Positions 30,646 to 42,727 of a stretch of DNA of 64,000 nucleotides are shown piece by piece. Within the stretch, counting starts at the first letter, position 1; every line of letters starts with the position of its first letter. A model generated the notes under the pieces. That model did not search any database, had not been told where the DNA came from, and saw nothing but the letters and a program-made list of their open reading frames with translations. This DNA is from Hymenopus coronatus (lineage: Eukaryota; Arthropoda; Insecta; Mantodea; Hymenopodidae): contig CM060898.1 in assembly GCA_030762935.1 (NCBI GenBank), forward strand, positions 101,625,281 through 101,689,280, given 5' to 3'. The position numbers and the translations under genes were made by a program.

Positions 30646-31020
30646 TTTTAATTATAAGTGCAAGTATGAGAATTTGATGCGGTTACGTGGACATTATATC
30701 TGTTTCGGCGGAAGTCTGGGCAGCAGTGGTCGGCGCGCTAGCCGCTATATGGTGGCCACAATGTGAAAGAAACGCAATGTACTTGAGACAAAGAATACGC
30801 CCTACCTCTTGTCGTTATTACGGCGAGAAAGTTTACTCTTTCCCTCTTTCAGTCTATCTATCCTTCTTTCTTCTATCTGACTGTCAATGCTTTTCCAGAA
30901 ATACATGTTATGAAGTCCTCTGAATCCAATAAAACTGTTTAGAAAAAATTCCATGTGTCTCTTTCTGTTTTTGAGTAAATATATGTGTGTGTGTGTCTAT
31001 GAATAAAATGAACTAAAAAA
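30646..31020. other. Unique spacer ending in a Rep850 fragment
   Basis: 30646-30890 has no recognised feature. The 78-codon plus frame there is unsupported. From 30893 minus-oriented Rep850 words appear (AGAAATACATGTTATGAAGTCC, TGAATCCAATAAAAC, a GTGTGTGTG tract near 30985). Confidence 0.4.
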
Positions 31021-31022
31021 AT

Positions 31023-31803
31023 ATGATGTGTTCCACTCACATGACTTTCTCTACTCTGCAACAAATTATTGTTAAAAAACTTATGCTTCTATTTACTTCT
31101 TGCTAATCGAGAAAAAGTAAACAGAAATAGTCTTATAGTGCCATGTGACCGAAGTTCCTTTGTTGACAGGAGTTAACAAATTTGTGCATGAGTTTTTCAA
31201 GGCTGAAACCAGAAACAAGTAATATCTAAAAAGCAATCAACTTCACGAAAAAAATGTATATAATATAAATTGTGCGTTTTAATGTACTTTACATTTTTTG
31301 TGTGGTAAGTTTTTGTCTATCTCTTATGGTTTAGCCGTTATGCAGAATTCCGAAAAATTCACTCAGAATAAAGAAGTCTTCAGAGGCTATTCCCAGAAAA
31401 TTCAAGCAGTACATCTTATTTATCAGGTAAATATCTTTAATATACGATATTTTAATCAAAATCGTTAGAGGCATTTTTGAGAAAATCAAAATTTTCGAAA
31501 TTTTTTTTCCATGTAAAGGATAGTTTGGGGTGGGGGATTTTCTTGAAAAGCCTCGTGTTGCATCCTTGGAAGATACCAAATTTAAATACCAAGTTTGGTA
31601 TTCAACAGTCTCTTGTTTTTGAGCTATGGTGTCCATAGAAACTCAGACACACACACACAGACCTTTTTCCAAAAATGCTTTTTTTGGATTCAGGGAGACC
31701 CAAATCGTGTATTTCCGGTGGAATCTCGGTATCGAATTTTTGGGTGTAATACAATACCTTCTCTATACACTATGTACATAGTACGTGTAGAGAAAATAAC
31801 AAA
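31023..31803 (+). mobile_element. Rep850 copy, type I, near full length
   Basis: The start is ATGATGTGTTCCACTCACAT, GACTTTCTCTACTCTGCAAC. The AAGCTGGTTG block is deleted near 31136. Downstream landmarks are intact, including AAATACCAAGTTTGGTATTC and an exact CACTATGTACATAGTACGTG, TAGAGAAAATAA end. Confidence 0.85.
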
Positions 31804-32418
31804 AAGTCGGTTAAATACTAAGCGTGATATTTAAGTTCAGCATTTTCAAGGATGCGGTACAAATATTTTCAAGAAAAACACTTTCAGTCATTTTGATTTT
31901 CTCAAAAATGTCTCTAAAGATTTGTATTAAAATGCCAAATTTTAAGATATTTTGTGAAAACCAAATATATGCTTGTAAAATGTATTTTTTAAATTTTTTG
32001 AAAATAGCATCTGAAGACCTGTCTATTCTGAATAAATTTGGCATTCTCGCAAACCCTGAGAGAAGACGAAAACTTACAACACAAAAAATGTGGATCTCGT
32101 TAAAACACATGTGATATACGTTTTTTGTAGCGCTTAAAGTTTTTGAGATACTTCTTTTATTAGTTTCAGCTTTAAAATACTTTCACTTTTCTCATACGTG
32201 AATTTATCAGCTTCTGGCCATAGAAAGAAACGGACTTCAATCAAAGAGCAACCAGCTTTAAAAGATCTGACCATCGTTTTAGCCTAGTGTTTTCCCTTAT
32301 TCCAATTCTGCTTACAAACTAATAAAACCATTTCGCTAATGGTTTTTCGTGATTAGCATGAAGTAGATAAAAGAATAATTTTAAATAATAATTTGTTACA
32401 GCTATGCAGAGAAAGTAA
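31804..32418 (-). mobile_element. Rep850 copy, truncated at the palindrome side
   Basis: It enters at GTCGGTTAAATACTAAGCGT, then GGATGCGGTACAAATATTTT, GAAAATAGCATCTGAAGACC, GATCTGACCATCGTTTTAGC. It ends GTTACAGCTATGCAGAGAAAGTAATG. It abuts the preceding + copy at its palindrome end. Confidence 0.75.
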
Positions 32419-33395
32419 TGTTGTTTTTAAACTTATTTTCTAAGAAACTTGTATTTTTTTAAATCAATAGTTTTAAAATTGCATCACGTGGCTCATTTTT
32501 ATTAGAATAATGAACTTGGACAGTAATAAATTATTATTTAAATAACCATGCAACCTATAACTTTGATACGTGGTAAAAAAACCACTACTGTTATTAAAAT
32601 AACTGCTATAAATTTCAATAAGATATACTACATATTATGGATTTTCTAAATTTCACAGGTGTATCCGCTTAAGGGAGAATTTCTCCGTCTCAAAAATGAA
32701 TTGAAACAAAACCTCTCTTTAGCCATTCAAGTAAAAGATTTCTTAAGTTTATCGTAACATACAAAACTTAGGTAATATTTTCGTGGACACTGCTCTATAA
32801 ATAATCACAGAAATTTAATAGCACATTAAAGTTAAGAACAGCGTAAAGAGAAATAAGAGATTAAAATAATTTGTTTTTAAAACAAGTGAATCACTGCAGA
32901 GGCAGCTCATGAACATTAATTATAATAATGCTCTCGGGCAGTTAATGATATATGAATTACATTTCATGTTTGTTTAAAATATGTGCCTCATAATTAATGA
33001 TGCTAATTAAATACTAATGGTTCCTGGACACAATGCTGAACTGTCTCGCGTGTTGCATTATACTCGCACGTTCATCCACAAAAATAATAAGAGAATTTAA
33101 AAAATCACAGGCAACAACATATGCATCATTAAAATGCACATTAATTTTTGTGGTTTCAACATAATTATGGATGATGTATATTTTATACACTTTCATATCA
33201 TCTGCTATTAATAATTAAGGGATAAGAGCAAAATTGCAGCTGTAAATGTTGCATTTTAAAGTAATATTTACTGACAATATTAGCTGTTTAATTGCAAATT
33301 TAAAAACCCCATAGCATGTAATTAAAACGCGATGGTAATTCGTTATTGTTTCTTTCTTGTAAATTGTTTTGCGAATCATTTATAAAAAATCAGCG
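32419..33395. other. Rep850-free AT-rich island
   Basis: Nearly 1 kb of very AT-rich sequence has short homopolymer runs and many ATTAAT/TAATTAA words. No coding, SINE or transposon signal was found. It resembles ordinary intergenic or intronic DNA. Confidence 0.45.
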
Positions 33396-33396
33396 C

Positions 33397-34212
33397 TGCT
33401 CCATTCACATGACTTTCTCTACATCTCTGCAACAAATTATTGTTAAAAAGATTATGCTTTCATTTATTTCACTCTAATCGAGGAAAAATTAGCAGAAGTC
33501 TTATTACTTGCTTCCTTGTAAGGAGAAGCAAAATAAGGGAGTACCATAGGTTAAAGTGATAGTCAAAAGCTGGTTGTTATGTGACTGAAGTTTGTTTGTA
33601 TGGACAGGAGTTGACAAATTCCTGTGTGAGAAAAGTAAGCTTTCAAAGCTGAAACTAAGAACAAGGAATATCTTAAAAGCAATCAACTCTGCAAAAAAAA
33701 TATATAATATAAATTGTGCGTTTTAATGTGCTCTACATTTTCTGTGCGGTAAGCTTTTGTCTATCTCTTACGGTTTAGCAATTATGAAAAATTCCGTAAA
33801 ATTCATCCAGAATAAAGTAGTCTTCAGTAAGTAAATAACTTAAATATACGAGATTTTAATCAAAACCGTTAAAGCCATTTTCAAGAAAATCAAAATTTTT
33901 AAATTTTTTCCATGTAAAGGGTAGCTTGAGGTGGGGGGATTTTCTTGAAAATCTTCGCGTCGCATCCCTGGAAGATACCAAACTTAAATACCAAGTTTGG
34001 TTCTTAACGGTCTTTTCATTTTTGAGCTATGCTGCCCACAAACACACACACACAGACAGACACAAAGACATTTTTCTAAAAATGCTTTTTTTTGGATTCA
34101 GGGGGTCTCAAAACATATATTTCCGCTGAAATCTTAGTACTGAATTTTTGGGTGCATTGCAATACCTTCTCTATACACTATGTACATAATACGTGTAGAG
34201 AAAGTAAAAATA
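33397..34212 (+). mobile_element. Rep850 copy, type I, near full length
   Basis: GCTGCTCCATTCACATGACT, TTCTCTACATCTCTGCAACA starts it. The CAGAGGCTATTCCC block is deleted at about 33826. AAATACCAAGTTTGGTTCTT and an exact terminal CACTATGTACATAATACGTG, TAGAGAAAGTAAAA are present. Confidence 0.85.
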
Positions 34213-34500
34213 TGATGTGTTCCATTCACATGACTTCCTCTAGCTGTTCCAAAACAAACCTTTCTTTCAAAAGATTATTCGTTTATCTACATCATGATAA
34301 ATATTAGCAGAATTGTGTTATGGCTTGCTTCTTTATAAGTAAAAGGAAATAAGTGAATGCACAGGCTAAAGCGATAATGAAGTCATATAAAAGTCGGTCG
34401 CTATGTAAAATAATTGAAATTCTGTTGTCTTTGCTGGCTAAGAGTAAACAAAGGAGAGACGAAAAGAAAGATATTTCTCGGTTACCTAACCCATTTTCAC
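34213..34500 (+). mobile_element. Rep850 copy, type II, 3'-truncated
   Basis: It directly follows the previous copy: TATGATGTGTTCCATTCACA, TGACTTCCTCTAGCTGTTCC, AAAAGATTATTCGTTTATCT, AATGAAGTCATATAAAAGTCG. It fades at about 34500 after GAAAGATATTTCTCGG. It gives a type I/type II head-to-tail junction. Confidence 0.75.
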
Positions 34501-35195
34501 ACCATTCCATCTGTAATTACATTTTTACCGCAAATCTCTACAAGCTGACGATGAACTGCCACTGGCTTAACATTCTTTGCGATCAAAAACGGTATTATAG
34601 AGCGCATATCACAGTCTCCGTGGGATTAGATATTGACTTAAACAAATTATTTTAATGCTCACCAACAACTACAAACAGCGTCATGTACTGACAACGAACC
34701 AGAGAGCCGAGTGCGCATGCCTAGAACTGAGACACTAGCGCTGAGGTGTCGATACAATGAAATGGTACTTATTTTCCGACACGACTTATAAACTTTTAAA
34801 ACGTTTCTTGAAAATTAGTTTTTGATATTTTGAAATGTAATAGCCATACTGTGGAGATTTAATATTAAATTGCAGTTTAATTTTAATACTATTTTATGAT
34901 TATTAAGTTGTTGAAAATATTAATTATGCATTTGAAAATATTGAATTCATAAATGAGATTTAAAGTTGTAAATGAATATCAGTAGCTGTAGTTATAGATG
35001 TAGTTTGGAATTACTGGAAGATGGTGGTTTAATTTGTATTTAAGTTGGTTAATTAATTATATTGTAAATGTATGAGGTTTTGGACATAAAGAAGTTTGGC
35101 AACTGCGCCCTAACTTAGGAAACTAGATGTCAGATTTATTTATGTGTAACAAAGGCAAAAATATGTAATTGGTACCACAAATTTAAAAGTGATCA
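34501..35195. other. Unique AT-rich sequence
   Basis: No feature is recognised. The 100-codon plus frame 34353-34655 begins inside Rep850 and is rejected as a gene. Confidence 0.4.
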
Positions 35196-35672
35196 TTTCT
35201 ACTTTCTGTGATTAGTACTTGCCACAACGGTACGGAAAGTATTGAATTCCACCAAAATCTGATCGTGTATTTCACAGGAAATACACGTTTTAGAGTCCCC
35301 TGAGACCAAAAACATTAGAAAAAGTTCCATATGTGTGTGTATCCTTTTGAATTGGTATTTTAGTTTAAAATCTTCCAGGGATGGTCCACGAAGCTTTTGA
35401 GAAAACTCCCTATACCCCAAACTATCCTTTACATGGAAAAAAATTCAAAAATTCTGATTTTCTCAAAAATGGCTCTAGCGATTTTGATTAAAGTATCGTG
35501 TATTGCAGATATTTACATGAAAAAATAAAATATATATGTTTAATTTTCTGGGAATAGCCTCTGGAAAACTCTTCATTCTGGATGGCTTTTTCATAGCTAA
35601 TAAGCCGTAAGATATAGACAAAAACTTGTCTCTTTCTCTTATGTACATTATACATAAGTGCTAGAGAAATTA
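35196..35672 (-). mobile_element. Rep850 copy missing its CTGATG half, capped by a + end
   Basis: TTCTACTTTCTGTGATTAGT starts a minus copy that runs through ACCCCAAACTATCCTTTACATGG and GAATAGCCTCTGGAAAAC to ATAGACAAAAACTTGTC (35626). It is then joined to a plus-oriented terminus (TTATGTACATTATACATAAG, TGCTAGAGAAATTAAAAA). Both outer ends are therefore palindrome-side ends. Confidence 0.65.
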
Positions 35673-38600
35673 AAAATTTAAAAGTATCGAAGTTTTATCA
35701 CAAAAGTATTGGACATGCTAGAGTATATCGATATATCGACGGTATCGAGGTCCCATTTGTAGTTATAATGAGTTGGTAAAACAGTTTCTAGGCAGAAGTG
35801 CATCCGGAGTATATGAAGGACAACTGTATTCAAGCAGACAAGGCAAGACGAGACAAGCGACCAAAGCTTGAAACTGTTAACCCGAGAAATATGAAGCCAC
35901 CCGAAGTGTAAAAACTGGAGTGTTAGCTAGACGCCGCGACACAACAAACGGTGGGACTGTCCTCATATAAAATGTCATTTGCACCGTCTGTGTTCAGGAA
36001 GTGCCGCTCTGCACTTCATGGAATCCTTCCAAAGGAAAGGAAGACAGAAAAACTAAGTATAACAGCTGTAAGTACTGACAGAGCTTGTGTTGTTTTCTTG
36101 AGAACTCTCCTTACTTCAAGAGCAAGAAGGTCCTACAGGGAATTCTTACAAATGCTTTGGTATTCTCTCGCCTGCTCATGGACTGGGTGATGATTCTGTT
36201 GCGTCGATAAACGTCTAAATCAGCACATCAACGACAATAACAATACGCCTGGCGCTGTGGTTTTGCTGTAATGTGAACGTATGACAGGAATTCGACTATT
36301 AACACATTTTTATTGGTGTCATTCTGGTACAAAAGACCACGCGAGTAAGAAAAGGCAAAACGATTTGAGCAATTTATCCCTTCATACCTCAACCCTGTTT
36401 GACTTGTATAATCAGTGTGTTAATTTAGTCCACCATGTGCGCGAATTACCTTGGTATAGGATTTCAGTATGTAGCACAGATAAAAGATAACCTAATTTTG
36501 TCATCCGGTGAGAGGGATGATTATTGTTCAACCAGAACGTTTCTAGATCACCAGTTCGCAACTCAGACCTTAATTTGTCGCAAGTTATATTTCATGTTCA
36601 TCCCCTTTCCTTCAGTAACATGGCCTGACCAATACGCTTTTAAGAGTATAACAAACAGATGGAAGACTTGGGTAGATTCAGCGAAAACACTTTGTTTTAC
36701 GATAAATATTTCCAGGCGTATTTTTAGTGTCTCAGATGTACTTTTAGGAAGTGTCTCATCGATATTGAAATAAAATTAATCCAATGAAAACGTCAGTTGT
36801 ATTAAATATACCTGTGTTTCCTGTACTATACATTATTACGCCACTATCTATAAGGCTCACCAACATGTATTATCACCGCTATGGGCAGCTAAAATTGGTG
36901 TATTAAGTATTGACTTCACCTGACTTATCCATTATAACTAATTTTATTTCAATATCGGTGAGGCACTTCGCGAATGTACCTTGTAAAGCCTGTTCACACA
37001 GAGAAGATCGGTTCGAAATATCCCCTCTACTCTTTGCCTTCTTCCTTTATACAAACAGACTCACAGCTCGCATTCTCTTCATTAACATGTGTGCTTCTAA
37101 AATAGATAAACGCTTAGTGGGAAGAACAAACAATAAGAATAAATGTTTTAATAAAGGTTTCGATAAAAAGATACTGCCATATTGGAGTGCAATGCGATCG
37201 AAAACGCTGTCATTCCCCTCCATTCACAGATACCGGCGGAGTAATACATTTTTGCTCCTTTGTTTTCATTGCCATATTATGTTAGAACGGCGACGGTATA
37301 GTACGTGTTGCTAAAGGTTCATTGTCAATTGAAAAACACTATGAATGTAGGTAGACAGAGGTAGGCTGCTGTAAAGATAGCTCTTCTCATTAAACTTAGC
37401 AAACTATCCCTATAAAACATAAATGTACAAGCAACACTGTGTATACCTAGGTTGTCTGCGGTGTACATAGTTGTATAAAGCAGAGCGAAAAATAATGGAA
37501 ATTCATGCTGGTTAATGGCAAATTTAATCCCACCTTCTACTAGAGTGAACTTCCTCTAATGCTGGAGCATAATTTTATCCACTGGATTGGCAGAGTATTT
37601 TATCTCTCCCAAAATATAGTCGAGCTGCCGAAGGGTAACATTACTAGTTCTCCATATTCTCAATAATGGAGCACCCTTAAAGCAATACTTCGTTGAACTT
37701 TGTCGCAAAAAATATGTTATATATTTATTTACATTGAACTGTTTGTCTACCCCTAGTGCGCCAGATTTGATTATCTCCACTGAGGTCTCACATTTATGCG
37801 ATAAACAAAACCTCCCCAAAATCTTCACAGTGATGTATGCGACGAGATTCAGCTCCGACCTGGTTCGAACTGCTCTTCGGCGGACCACCTTGGGAAAAGC
37901 TCCTTCAGTCTAGCTGGAATTTCGCCGTGAAATGGTCGTCTTTAAGAGCACAGTGAAGTTTCAGTATGCAGCAGCCAAGGGTAGGCAAAAGTGGGCTTTC
38001 TTTCGGTTTCAGTAAAATTGTGGGGTTGAACATCTTTTGGTGAGTCTAAATTATTATTATTATTATTTCGAAATAACGTACTTTGTTAGGCGGGACAGTC
38101 AGAATTTCCTTAGTCCCAAGAGTTAGTTTTCAAATTGTTAATTTAAGGCCTGTAACTAAAATATGTAACAGTAAAACGCATTAATAGAAAATCAGTAATA
38201 CCTTCAATGGCTGCTTGTTAAAATATTTTAAGTCAATAATTAGTGCAACTCTGCCAGTGTTTCTTTGCAGTTTCCTGAAATTTTCCTTCTTACCCCTTTA
38301 AGGACATTTTTTTTAACGATTCCTTCTGGGTTTTTGACCCTTAGGTTTTGCCTAGAATAACAACAGTACAATAAATAAATTAATATATCGTATTAAACAG
38401 AGTTTTAATTTTAAAACTTCTCGGTCTAAATACGAATTCATTTGAATTTGATTAAATAAAAAAACCTCTCACCTTCTCACCCTCAGCCGAACCACATTGA
38501 AATTTAAAATTTCACACCTATATGTCCATATTAATAAGAAAGAGAATTAAATTGCTTATTCATTTCATTAATTTATTTTACATCTTTTGTTTTAAATTGT

Positions 38601-38847
38601 TGCCTAGCAGCCTGGATTATTATTACGGACCATCTTGAACATTTCTTGTATATCAAATGTTTATTACATGATGCTTTTCATTCAAGAGAGAACAGATATT
38701 ATATTTATTTATGGAGCTGAAAACCGTTGTGACCGCTGGATTCCACTTTTGCAATTAAAATGTACAAATAAGTCACCGATAAATACTAGTGCTAGTAAAG
38801 ATATAGTACGTAGATAATAATAAACGTGTGCAATAAAATAAAAACAA
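35673..38847. other. 3.2-kb Rep850-free island, no gene confirmed
   Basis: This is the longest stretch without any repeat family of this window. Frames at 35951-36190, 36435-36773 and 36910-37314 (+) and 37556-37888 (-, 110 codons) overlap no known domain that I can name. None is flanked by convincing splice sites that link them. Composition is less AT-rich at 35.8-37.3 kb. If the window lies within a gene, this is a plausible place for exons or UTR. Short CTGCCAGTG and TATTATTATTATTATT tracts are present. Confidence 0.4.
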
Positions 38848-38849
38848 AT

Positions 38850-39713
38850 CTGTTGTGTACCATTCACATGACTTTCTCTATAACTCTGCAATAAATTATT
38901 GCTAAAAAGCTTATGCGTCTATTTAATTCCTGCTAATCGAGAAAAAATTAGCAGAAATAGTCTTATTACTTTGCCTCCTTGTAAGTAGAAGCAAAATAAA
39001 GGAGTACCATAGGTTAAAGTGAAGGTCAAAAGCTGGATGCTGGTTCCTTTGTTTGTATGGACACGAGTTCACAAAGTCCTGTATGAGATAAGTATGTTTT
39101 TTATAGCTGAAACCAAAAACAAGGAATATCTCAAAAACAATCAACTCCACGAAAAAAATGTATATAACATAAATTGTGTGTTCTAAAGTGCTCTACATTT
39201 GTTGTGTGGTAAGTTTTTGTCCATTTCTTACGGTTTAGCAGTTATGCAAAATTCCGTAAAATTGACCCAGAATAAAGTAGTCTTCAGAGGCTATTACCAG
39301 AAAATTCAAAATATACTTTTATTTGTCAGGTAAATATCTTTAATATACGATATTTTAATCAAAATCGTTAGAGCCATTTTTTAGAAAATAAACATTTTCG
39401 AAAAAAGTTCCATGTAAAGGGTAATTTGGGGTTGGGGGATTTTTCTCAAAATCTTCGTGTCGCATCCCTGGAAGATACTAAACTTAAATACTAAGTTTGG
39501 TATTTTACCGACTTTTCGTTTTTGAATTATCGTGTTCACAGACACACGGACACGCTTACGCACACACGGACCTTTTTCTGAAAATACTTTTTTTGGGATA
39601 CAGGGGACCTAAAACATATAATTCCGGTGAAATCTTGGTATCGAATTTTTTGGTGGAGTGCAATACCTTCTATATACACTATGTACATAGTGCGTATAGA
39701 GAAAGTAAAAACT
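38850..39713 (+). mobile_element. Rep850 copy, full length, type I
   Basis: Start CTGTTGTGTACCATTCACAT, GACTTTCTCTATAACTCTGC. All landmarks follow, including GTGTCGCATCCCTGGAAGAT (39458), AAATACTAAGTTTGGTATTT and TTCCGGTGAAATCTTGG. It ends CACTATGTACATAGTGCGTA, TAGAGAAAGTAAAAA. Confidence 0.85.
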
Positions 39714-39859
39714 AGAAAACTCGATAAAATCTCACAGCTTGAAATATTAGGTCATTTCATTATTAAATGCACCACATTCACTCCAAAATTATTTTCTGTA
39801 AAAAAATGTGGTTGGTTCCATCGATAAAGAATGATACTAAAATGAACATATTCTATTCC

Positions 39860-40430
39860 TACATAATACGACCAAAAACTTAGTGAATACGTACTGATAA
39901 AATGGTAGAATTTTATGAACATAGTCTCAGATACCTGAAAGTGATCAACATTTGGTACAAAATATGGTTTTTTAATGATGAAGCGCTTTTTCATGTTTGT
40001 CAACAAAAACAATGTAGGTTCTGGGACAGTAAAGATCTTCATGTGTTTCGTGAAGACAATAATCAGGTTTCACAGATGATCAATGTGTATCCTGGATTTA
40101 TGGGAGATGGTGTAGTTGGACCGATTTTCATTGAAGAAACCCTGACAGGATTTGTGAAAGAAAACCAAGTCAGTGAAAGAAATACGTGATGTTGAACGAA
40201 CAAAATTTGTATTTTCAATAGAATGGAGCTCCCCCACATTGTACAATATCCTTACGATAATGGCTGGATAGAACATTTCAAGGAAAAAGGACTGGTTGGA
40301 GAGGCTGTAGAATGGCCACCAAGATCTCTAGATCTGACGCCGCGTGAATTCTTTCTATGCGGTTATTTGCAATCAGTTGTCTGTACTCCTTCAAGAACTG
40401 AGAAATAGAATAAATCAAAAATGTAATGAA
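39860..40430 (+). pseudogene. DDE transposase pseudogene (IS630/Tc1/mariner superfamily)
   Basis: The first frame (39902-40189) has the first catalytic Asp in WFFNDEALFHV, then FWDSKDLHVFREDNNQVSQ, INVYPGFMGDGVVGPIF and IEETLTGF. This is the order seen in a common insect transposase family with FxDEAxFH...VVGPFFF...TGxxY. The second-Asp motif follows after a frame change as Q-stop-NGAPPH, where families have QQDGAPPH, so the catalytic Asp is Asn. The third region is RSLDLTPREFFLCGYLQ, with Glu in place of the final Asp of PCDFFLWG. At least one frameshift, two stops (near 40207 and 40259) and two replaced catalytic residues show it is dead. The first ~150 codons and the termini are not recognisable. 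The enzyme would have cut and pasted its own element. Confidence 0.85.
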
Positions 40431-41005
40431 ACACACCAGAAAGTTTACGGGGAAATCCAAAATTGATTTTGCTAACAATGGAGTATACTTCGAACATTAA
40501 TTTAGTCCAATATTTTTGGTTTATTTTTAAATTATCAGGTAAAATGTGTGAAATAAATTAATGAGATAAATAATTCATTACTCCTTCATATTTAACTATA
40601 AAAATATAGGGATGCCATTTGAAATTTCAAAGTGGGGTTTCTGAATTGAGCGGGTAAAACCTAAAACACAAATAAGACCAGTTTTAAGCTCCCCTCAATA
40701 TGGAAGTTGACATGTTATTTGTTAAAATAAAATTAAATTTAAATAAATTGTCATCTAGATAGGAAATTTTGAAATAAAAGACTTGTATAGTAAATATAGT
40801 ATAACATAACGTATTACTTCATAGTATTATTCTATATGATATAATGTAACATTATATAAATCGTTGTCAATTGCGGGCCCAATATTGTCGTCGTCGGTGT
40901 TTGAGAATTTCGTCCCACAGAAGTTATTTTATATGGCAGTAGACCTTCACTTTTAGCACACTTAAATATCATCCGTCTGGGCCGGACTGAACAGGTGACC
41001 TTTAT
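40431..41005. other. Unique AT-rich sequence
   Basis: The first ~100 bp (GAAACACACCAGAAAGTTTA) probably belong to the preceding transposon's 3' part. The rest has no recognised feature. Confidence 0.4.
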
Positions 41006-41009
41006 GTAT

Positions 41010-41513
41010 ATGGCATAAATTTTGTTTTTTAACTTGATCTACATTTTTGTGACCGAACTTTTTGTCTTATGGTTTACCAGCTATACAAACGCTACCCAGA
41101 GGTTATTCCCTGAAAATTCATTATATATATATATATATATATATATATTATCATAAAAATAATTATGGATATGGAATTTTAACTAGAATCATTAGAGCCA
41201 TTTTTAAGAACATCAAAATTTTGAAAAATATTCCATCTAAAGGGTAGTTGGAGTTGAGAGTTTTTTTCTCAAAAGTTTCGTGTCGCATTCTTGAGAGATA
41301 CTGAAATTAAATACCAAGTTTGGTATTTGACCGATATTTCTTTTTTGAGCTATGCGTACAGACACACACAAATGGACCTTTTTCTAATTTTTTTTTCGGA
41401 TTCAGAGGACCCTAAAACATTTCTTTCCGGTAAAATCTCGGAATCAAATTTTGGGTGGAATATAATACCTTCTCTATCCACTATGTAATTGTACATACGT
41501 GCTAGAGAAAGTA
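41010..41513 (+). mobile_element. Rep850 copy, 5'-truncated
   Basis: It enters at ATGGCATAAATTTTGTTTTTT, then GGTTATTCCCTGAAAATTCA, TCGTGTCGCATTCTTGAGAG, AAATACCAAGTTTGGTATTT, CTTTCCGGTAAAATCTCGG. It ends CACTATGTAATTGTACATAC, GTGCTAGAGAAAGTAAAA. An (AT)n expansion interrupts it. Confidence 0.8.
41121..41149 (+). repeat. (AT)n microsatellite inside Rep850
   Basis: About 13 uninterrupted TA units sit where other copies read ATATACATTTTATTTG, so it grew from the TATATACA word of the element. Confidence 0.95.
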
Positions 41514-41984
41514 AAAAAAAATTAGAAGTACCCCGCACCATAAAAATATCGTTGTAATCTTTTTAGCATTTACAACCATCTTTACTTCTCCTATAACATT
41601 TTTTTTGATTATTTTTGGTATAAAGTACATTTCTTTATTTTCCAACTTTGACGTAATCTAAAAATTTAAAAAAATTGGGGTATAACTGTTCTATGTGCCA
41701 TTTTTCAGATTAATGTTTTTTTTTTTTGTTTTTTTTTGTGCTCTTGTAGCAATACAATGATTATTTATTCCACTCAAATTGTGTCAAATCAGAACTATAT
41801 AGGGATTTCATGATAAACAAACATTGTTTTAGCATATGACAGCGAATTTAAAAATGTTGCTGAGAGAAAATATAATTAAAGGCATACATTTTTTAGGTAA
41901 TATTTTAAGTAGTGAAAAGTTAGCTACATATCATCAGAATGGAATGGAGTTTTATTTATGGACCGTCTTTAACAGCTGTCAACA
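41514..41984. other. Unique AT-rich sequence
   Basis: T-rich runs (41718-41738). No family or coding domain is recognised. Confidence 0.4.
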
Positions 41985-41989
41985 TACAT

Positions 41990-42140
41990 TATATATGTTG
42001 GGCGTGAAAGGCGCTTAATTTTGCTGAGAGGCCTCTTTATCAGGCTTGAGGTTCTTTTACGTGCCGTAAATCCACAACACGGTCTTTACTTCCATTCCGA
42101 AGGAAACTATGCTAAGGATTTTTACCTTGGGTCACGAGGG
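41990..42140 (-). mobile_element. SINE-B2 fragment, minus strand
   Basis: GCGCTTAATTTTGCTGAGAG, GCCTCTTTATCAGGCTTGAG, GTTCTTTTACGTGCCGTAAA and TCCATTCCGAAGGAAACTAT are the reverse complement of the B2 body at 19990-20150. The tRNA-like head is missing (it ends near TTTACCTTGGGTCACG). Confidence 0.75.
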
Positions 42141-42727
42141 TGAAATTTCGGCAGGAATTATGCAAGAGCATATTGTCACATCCTAGCTGCGTGCATAGGA
42201 TGTAGTAGTGTTGTATAGAGTTAATTATTCATAATTATATGGTTTTGTAGAGTAGAACTGTCACCGGTTTCTAAATAAGTACATGAATATGTGCACTGCT
42301 AGAAAACGCACTATGCTTGTAGAACAAATTAATTTTGCTTACATTTGAGCAGAAAAAAGATGTTCTTCGAACGCATTCCTTCCTACCGGCGTGGCTCTGT
42401 GTTATGCAGTGATACATGTTTTGCAGTAATGGGTTGCACTCTATGTTGACCTTTGCTCGCGCAAGTAGCGCCGCATGGTATTGTCAAACCGGCCGCTCTT
42501 ACTCTGCATAAGGAAATCGGTACGAACTTCATAGCTCTGTTGATATGGCACAGTAGTTGCAAGGACCGTGGACTCCTCCAGGTAACAAGCTTGGCTCCAC
42601 GCCAAGATGGTGGCATATGTTATGGGGATTCATGTATAAGGTAAAATAATAACGCTATTGTCACTAGGAAGTGTTTGTGGTTTTGTATCTGTAGATTAGT
42701 TAGTCCCCTTCACCTTAAATTAATATA
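42141..42727. other. Unique sequence, partly GC-rich
   Basis: 42380-42640 is GC-richer (CTCGCGCAAGTAGCGCCGC). Two overlapping frames of 77 and 63 codons on opposite strands have no motif. No gene call is made. Confidence 0.35.

Noticed and set aside
37556..37888. 110-codon minus frame as a gene
   Set aside because: No recognisable domain and no flanking splice sites or promoter that I could support. Listed only as part of the unique island.
41990..42140. Possible genuine tRNA or ncRNA gene
   Set aside because: It matches the body of SINE-B2, not a tRNA, and lacks the head.
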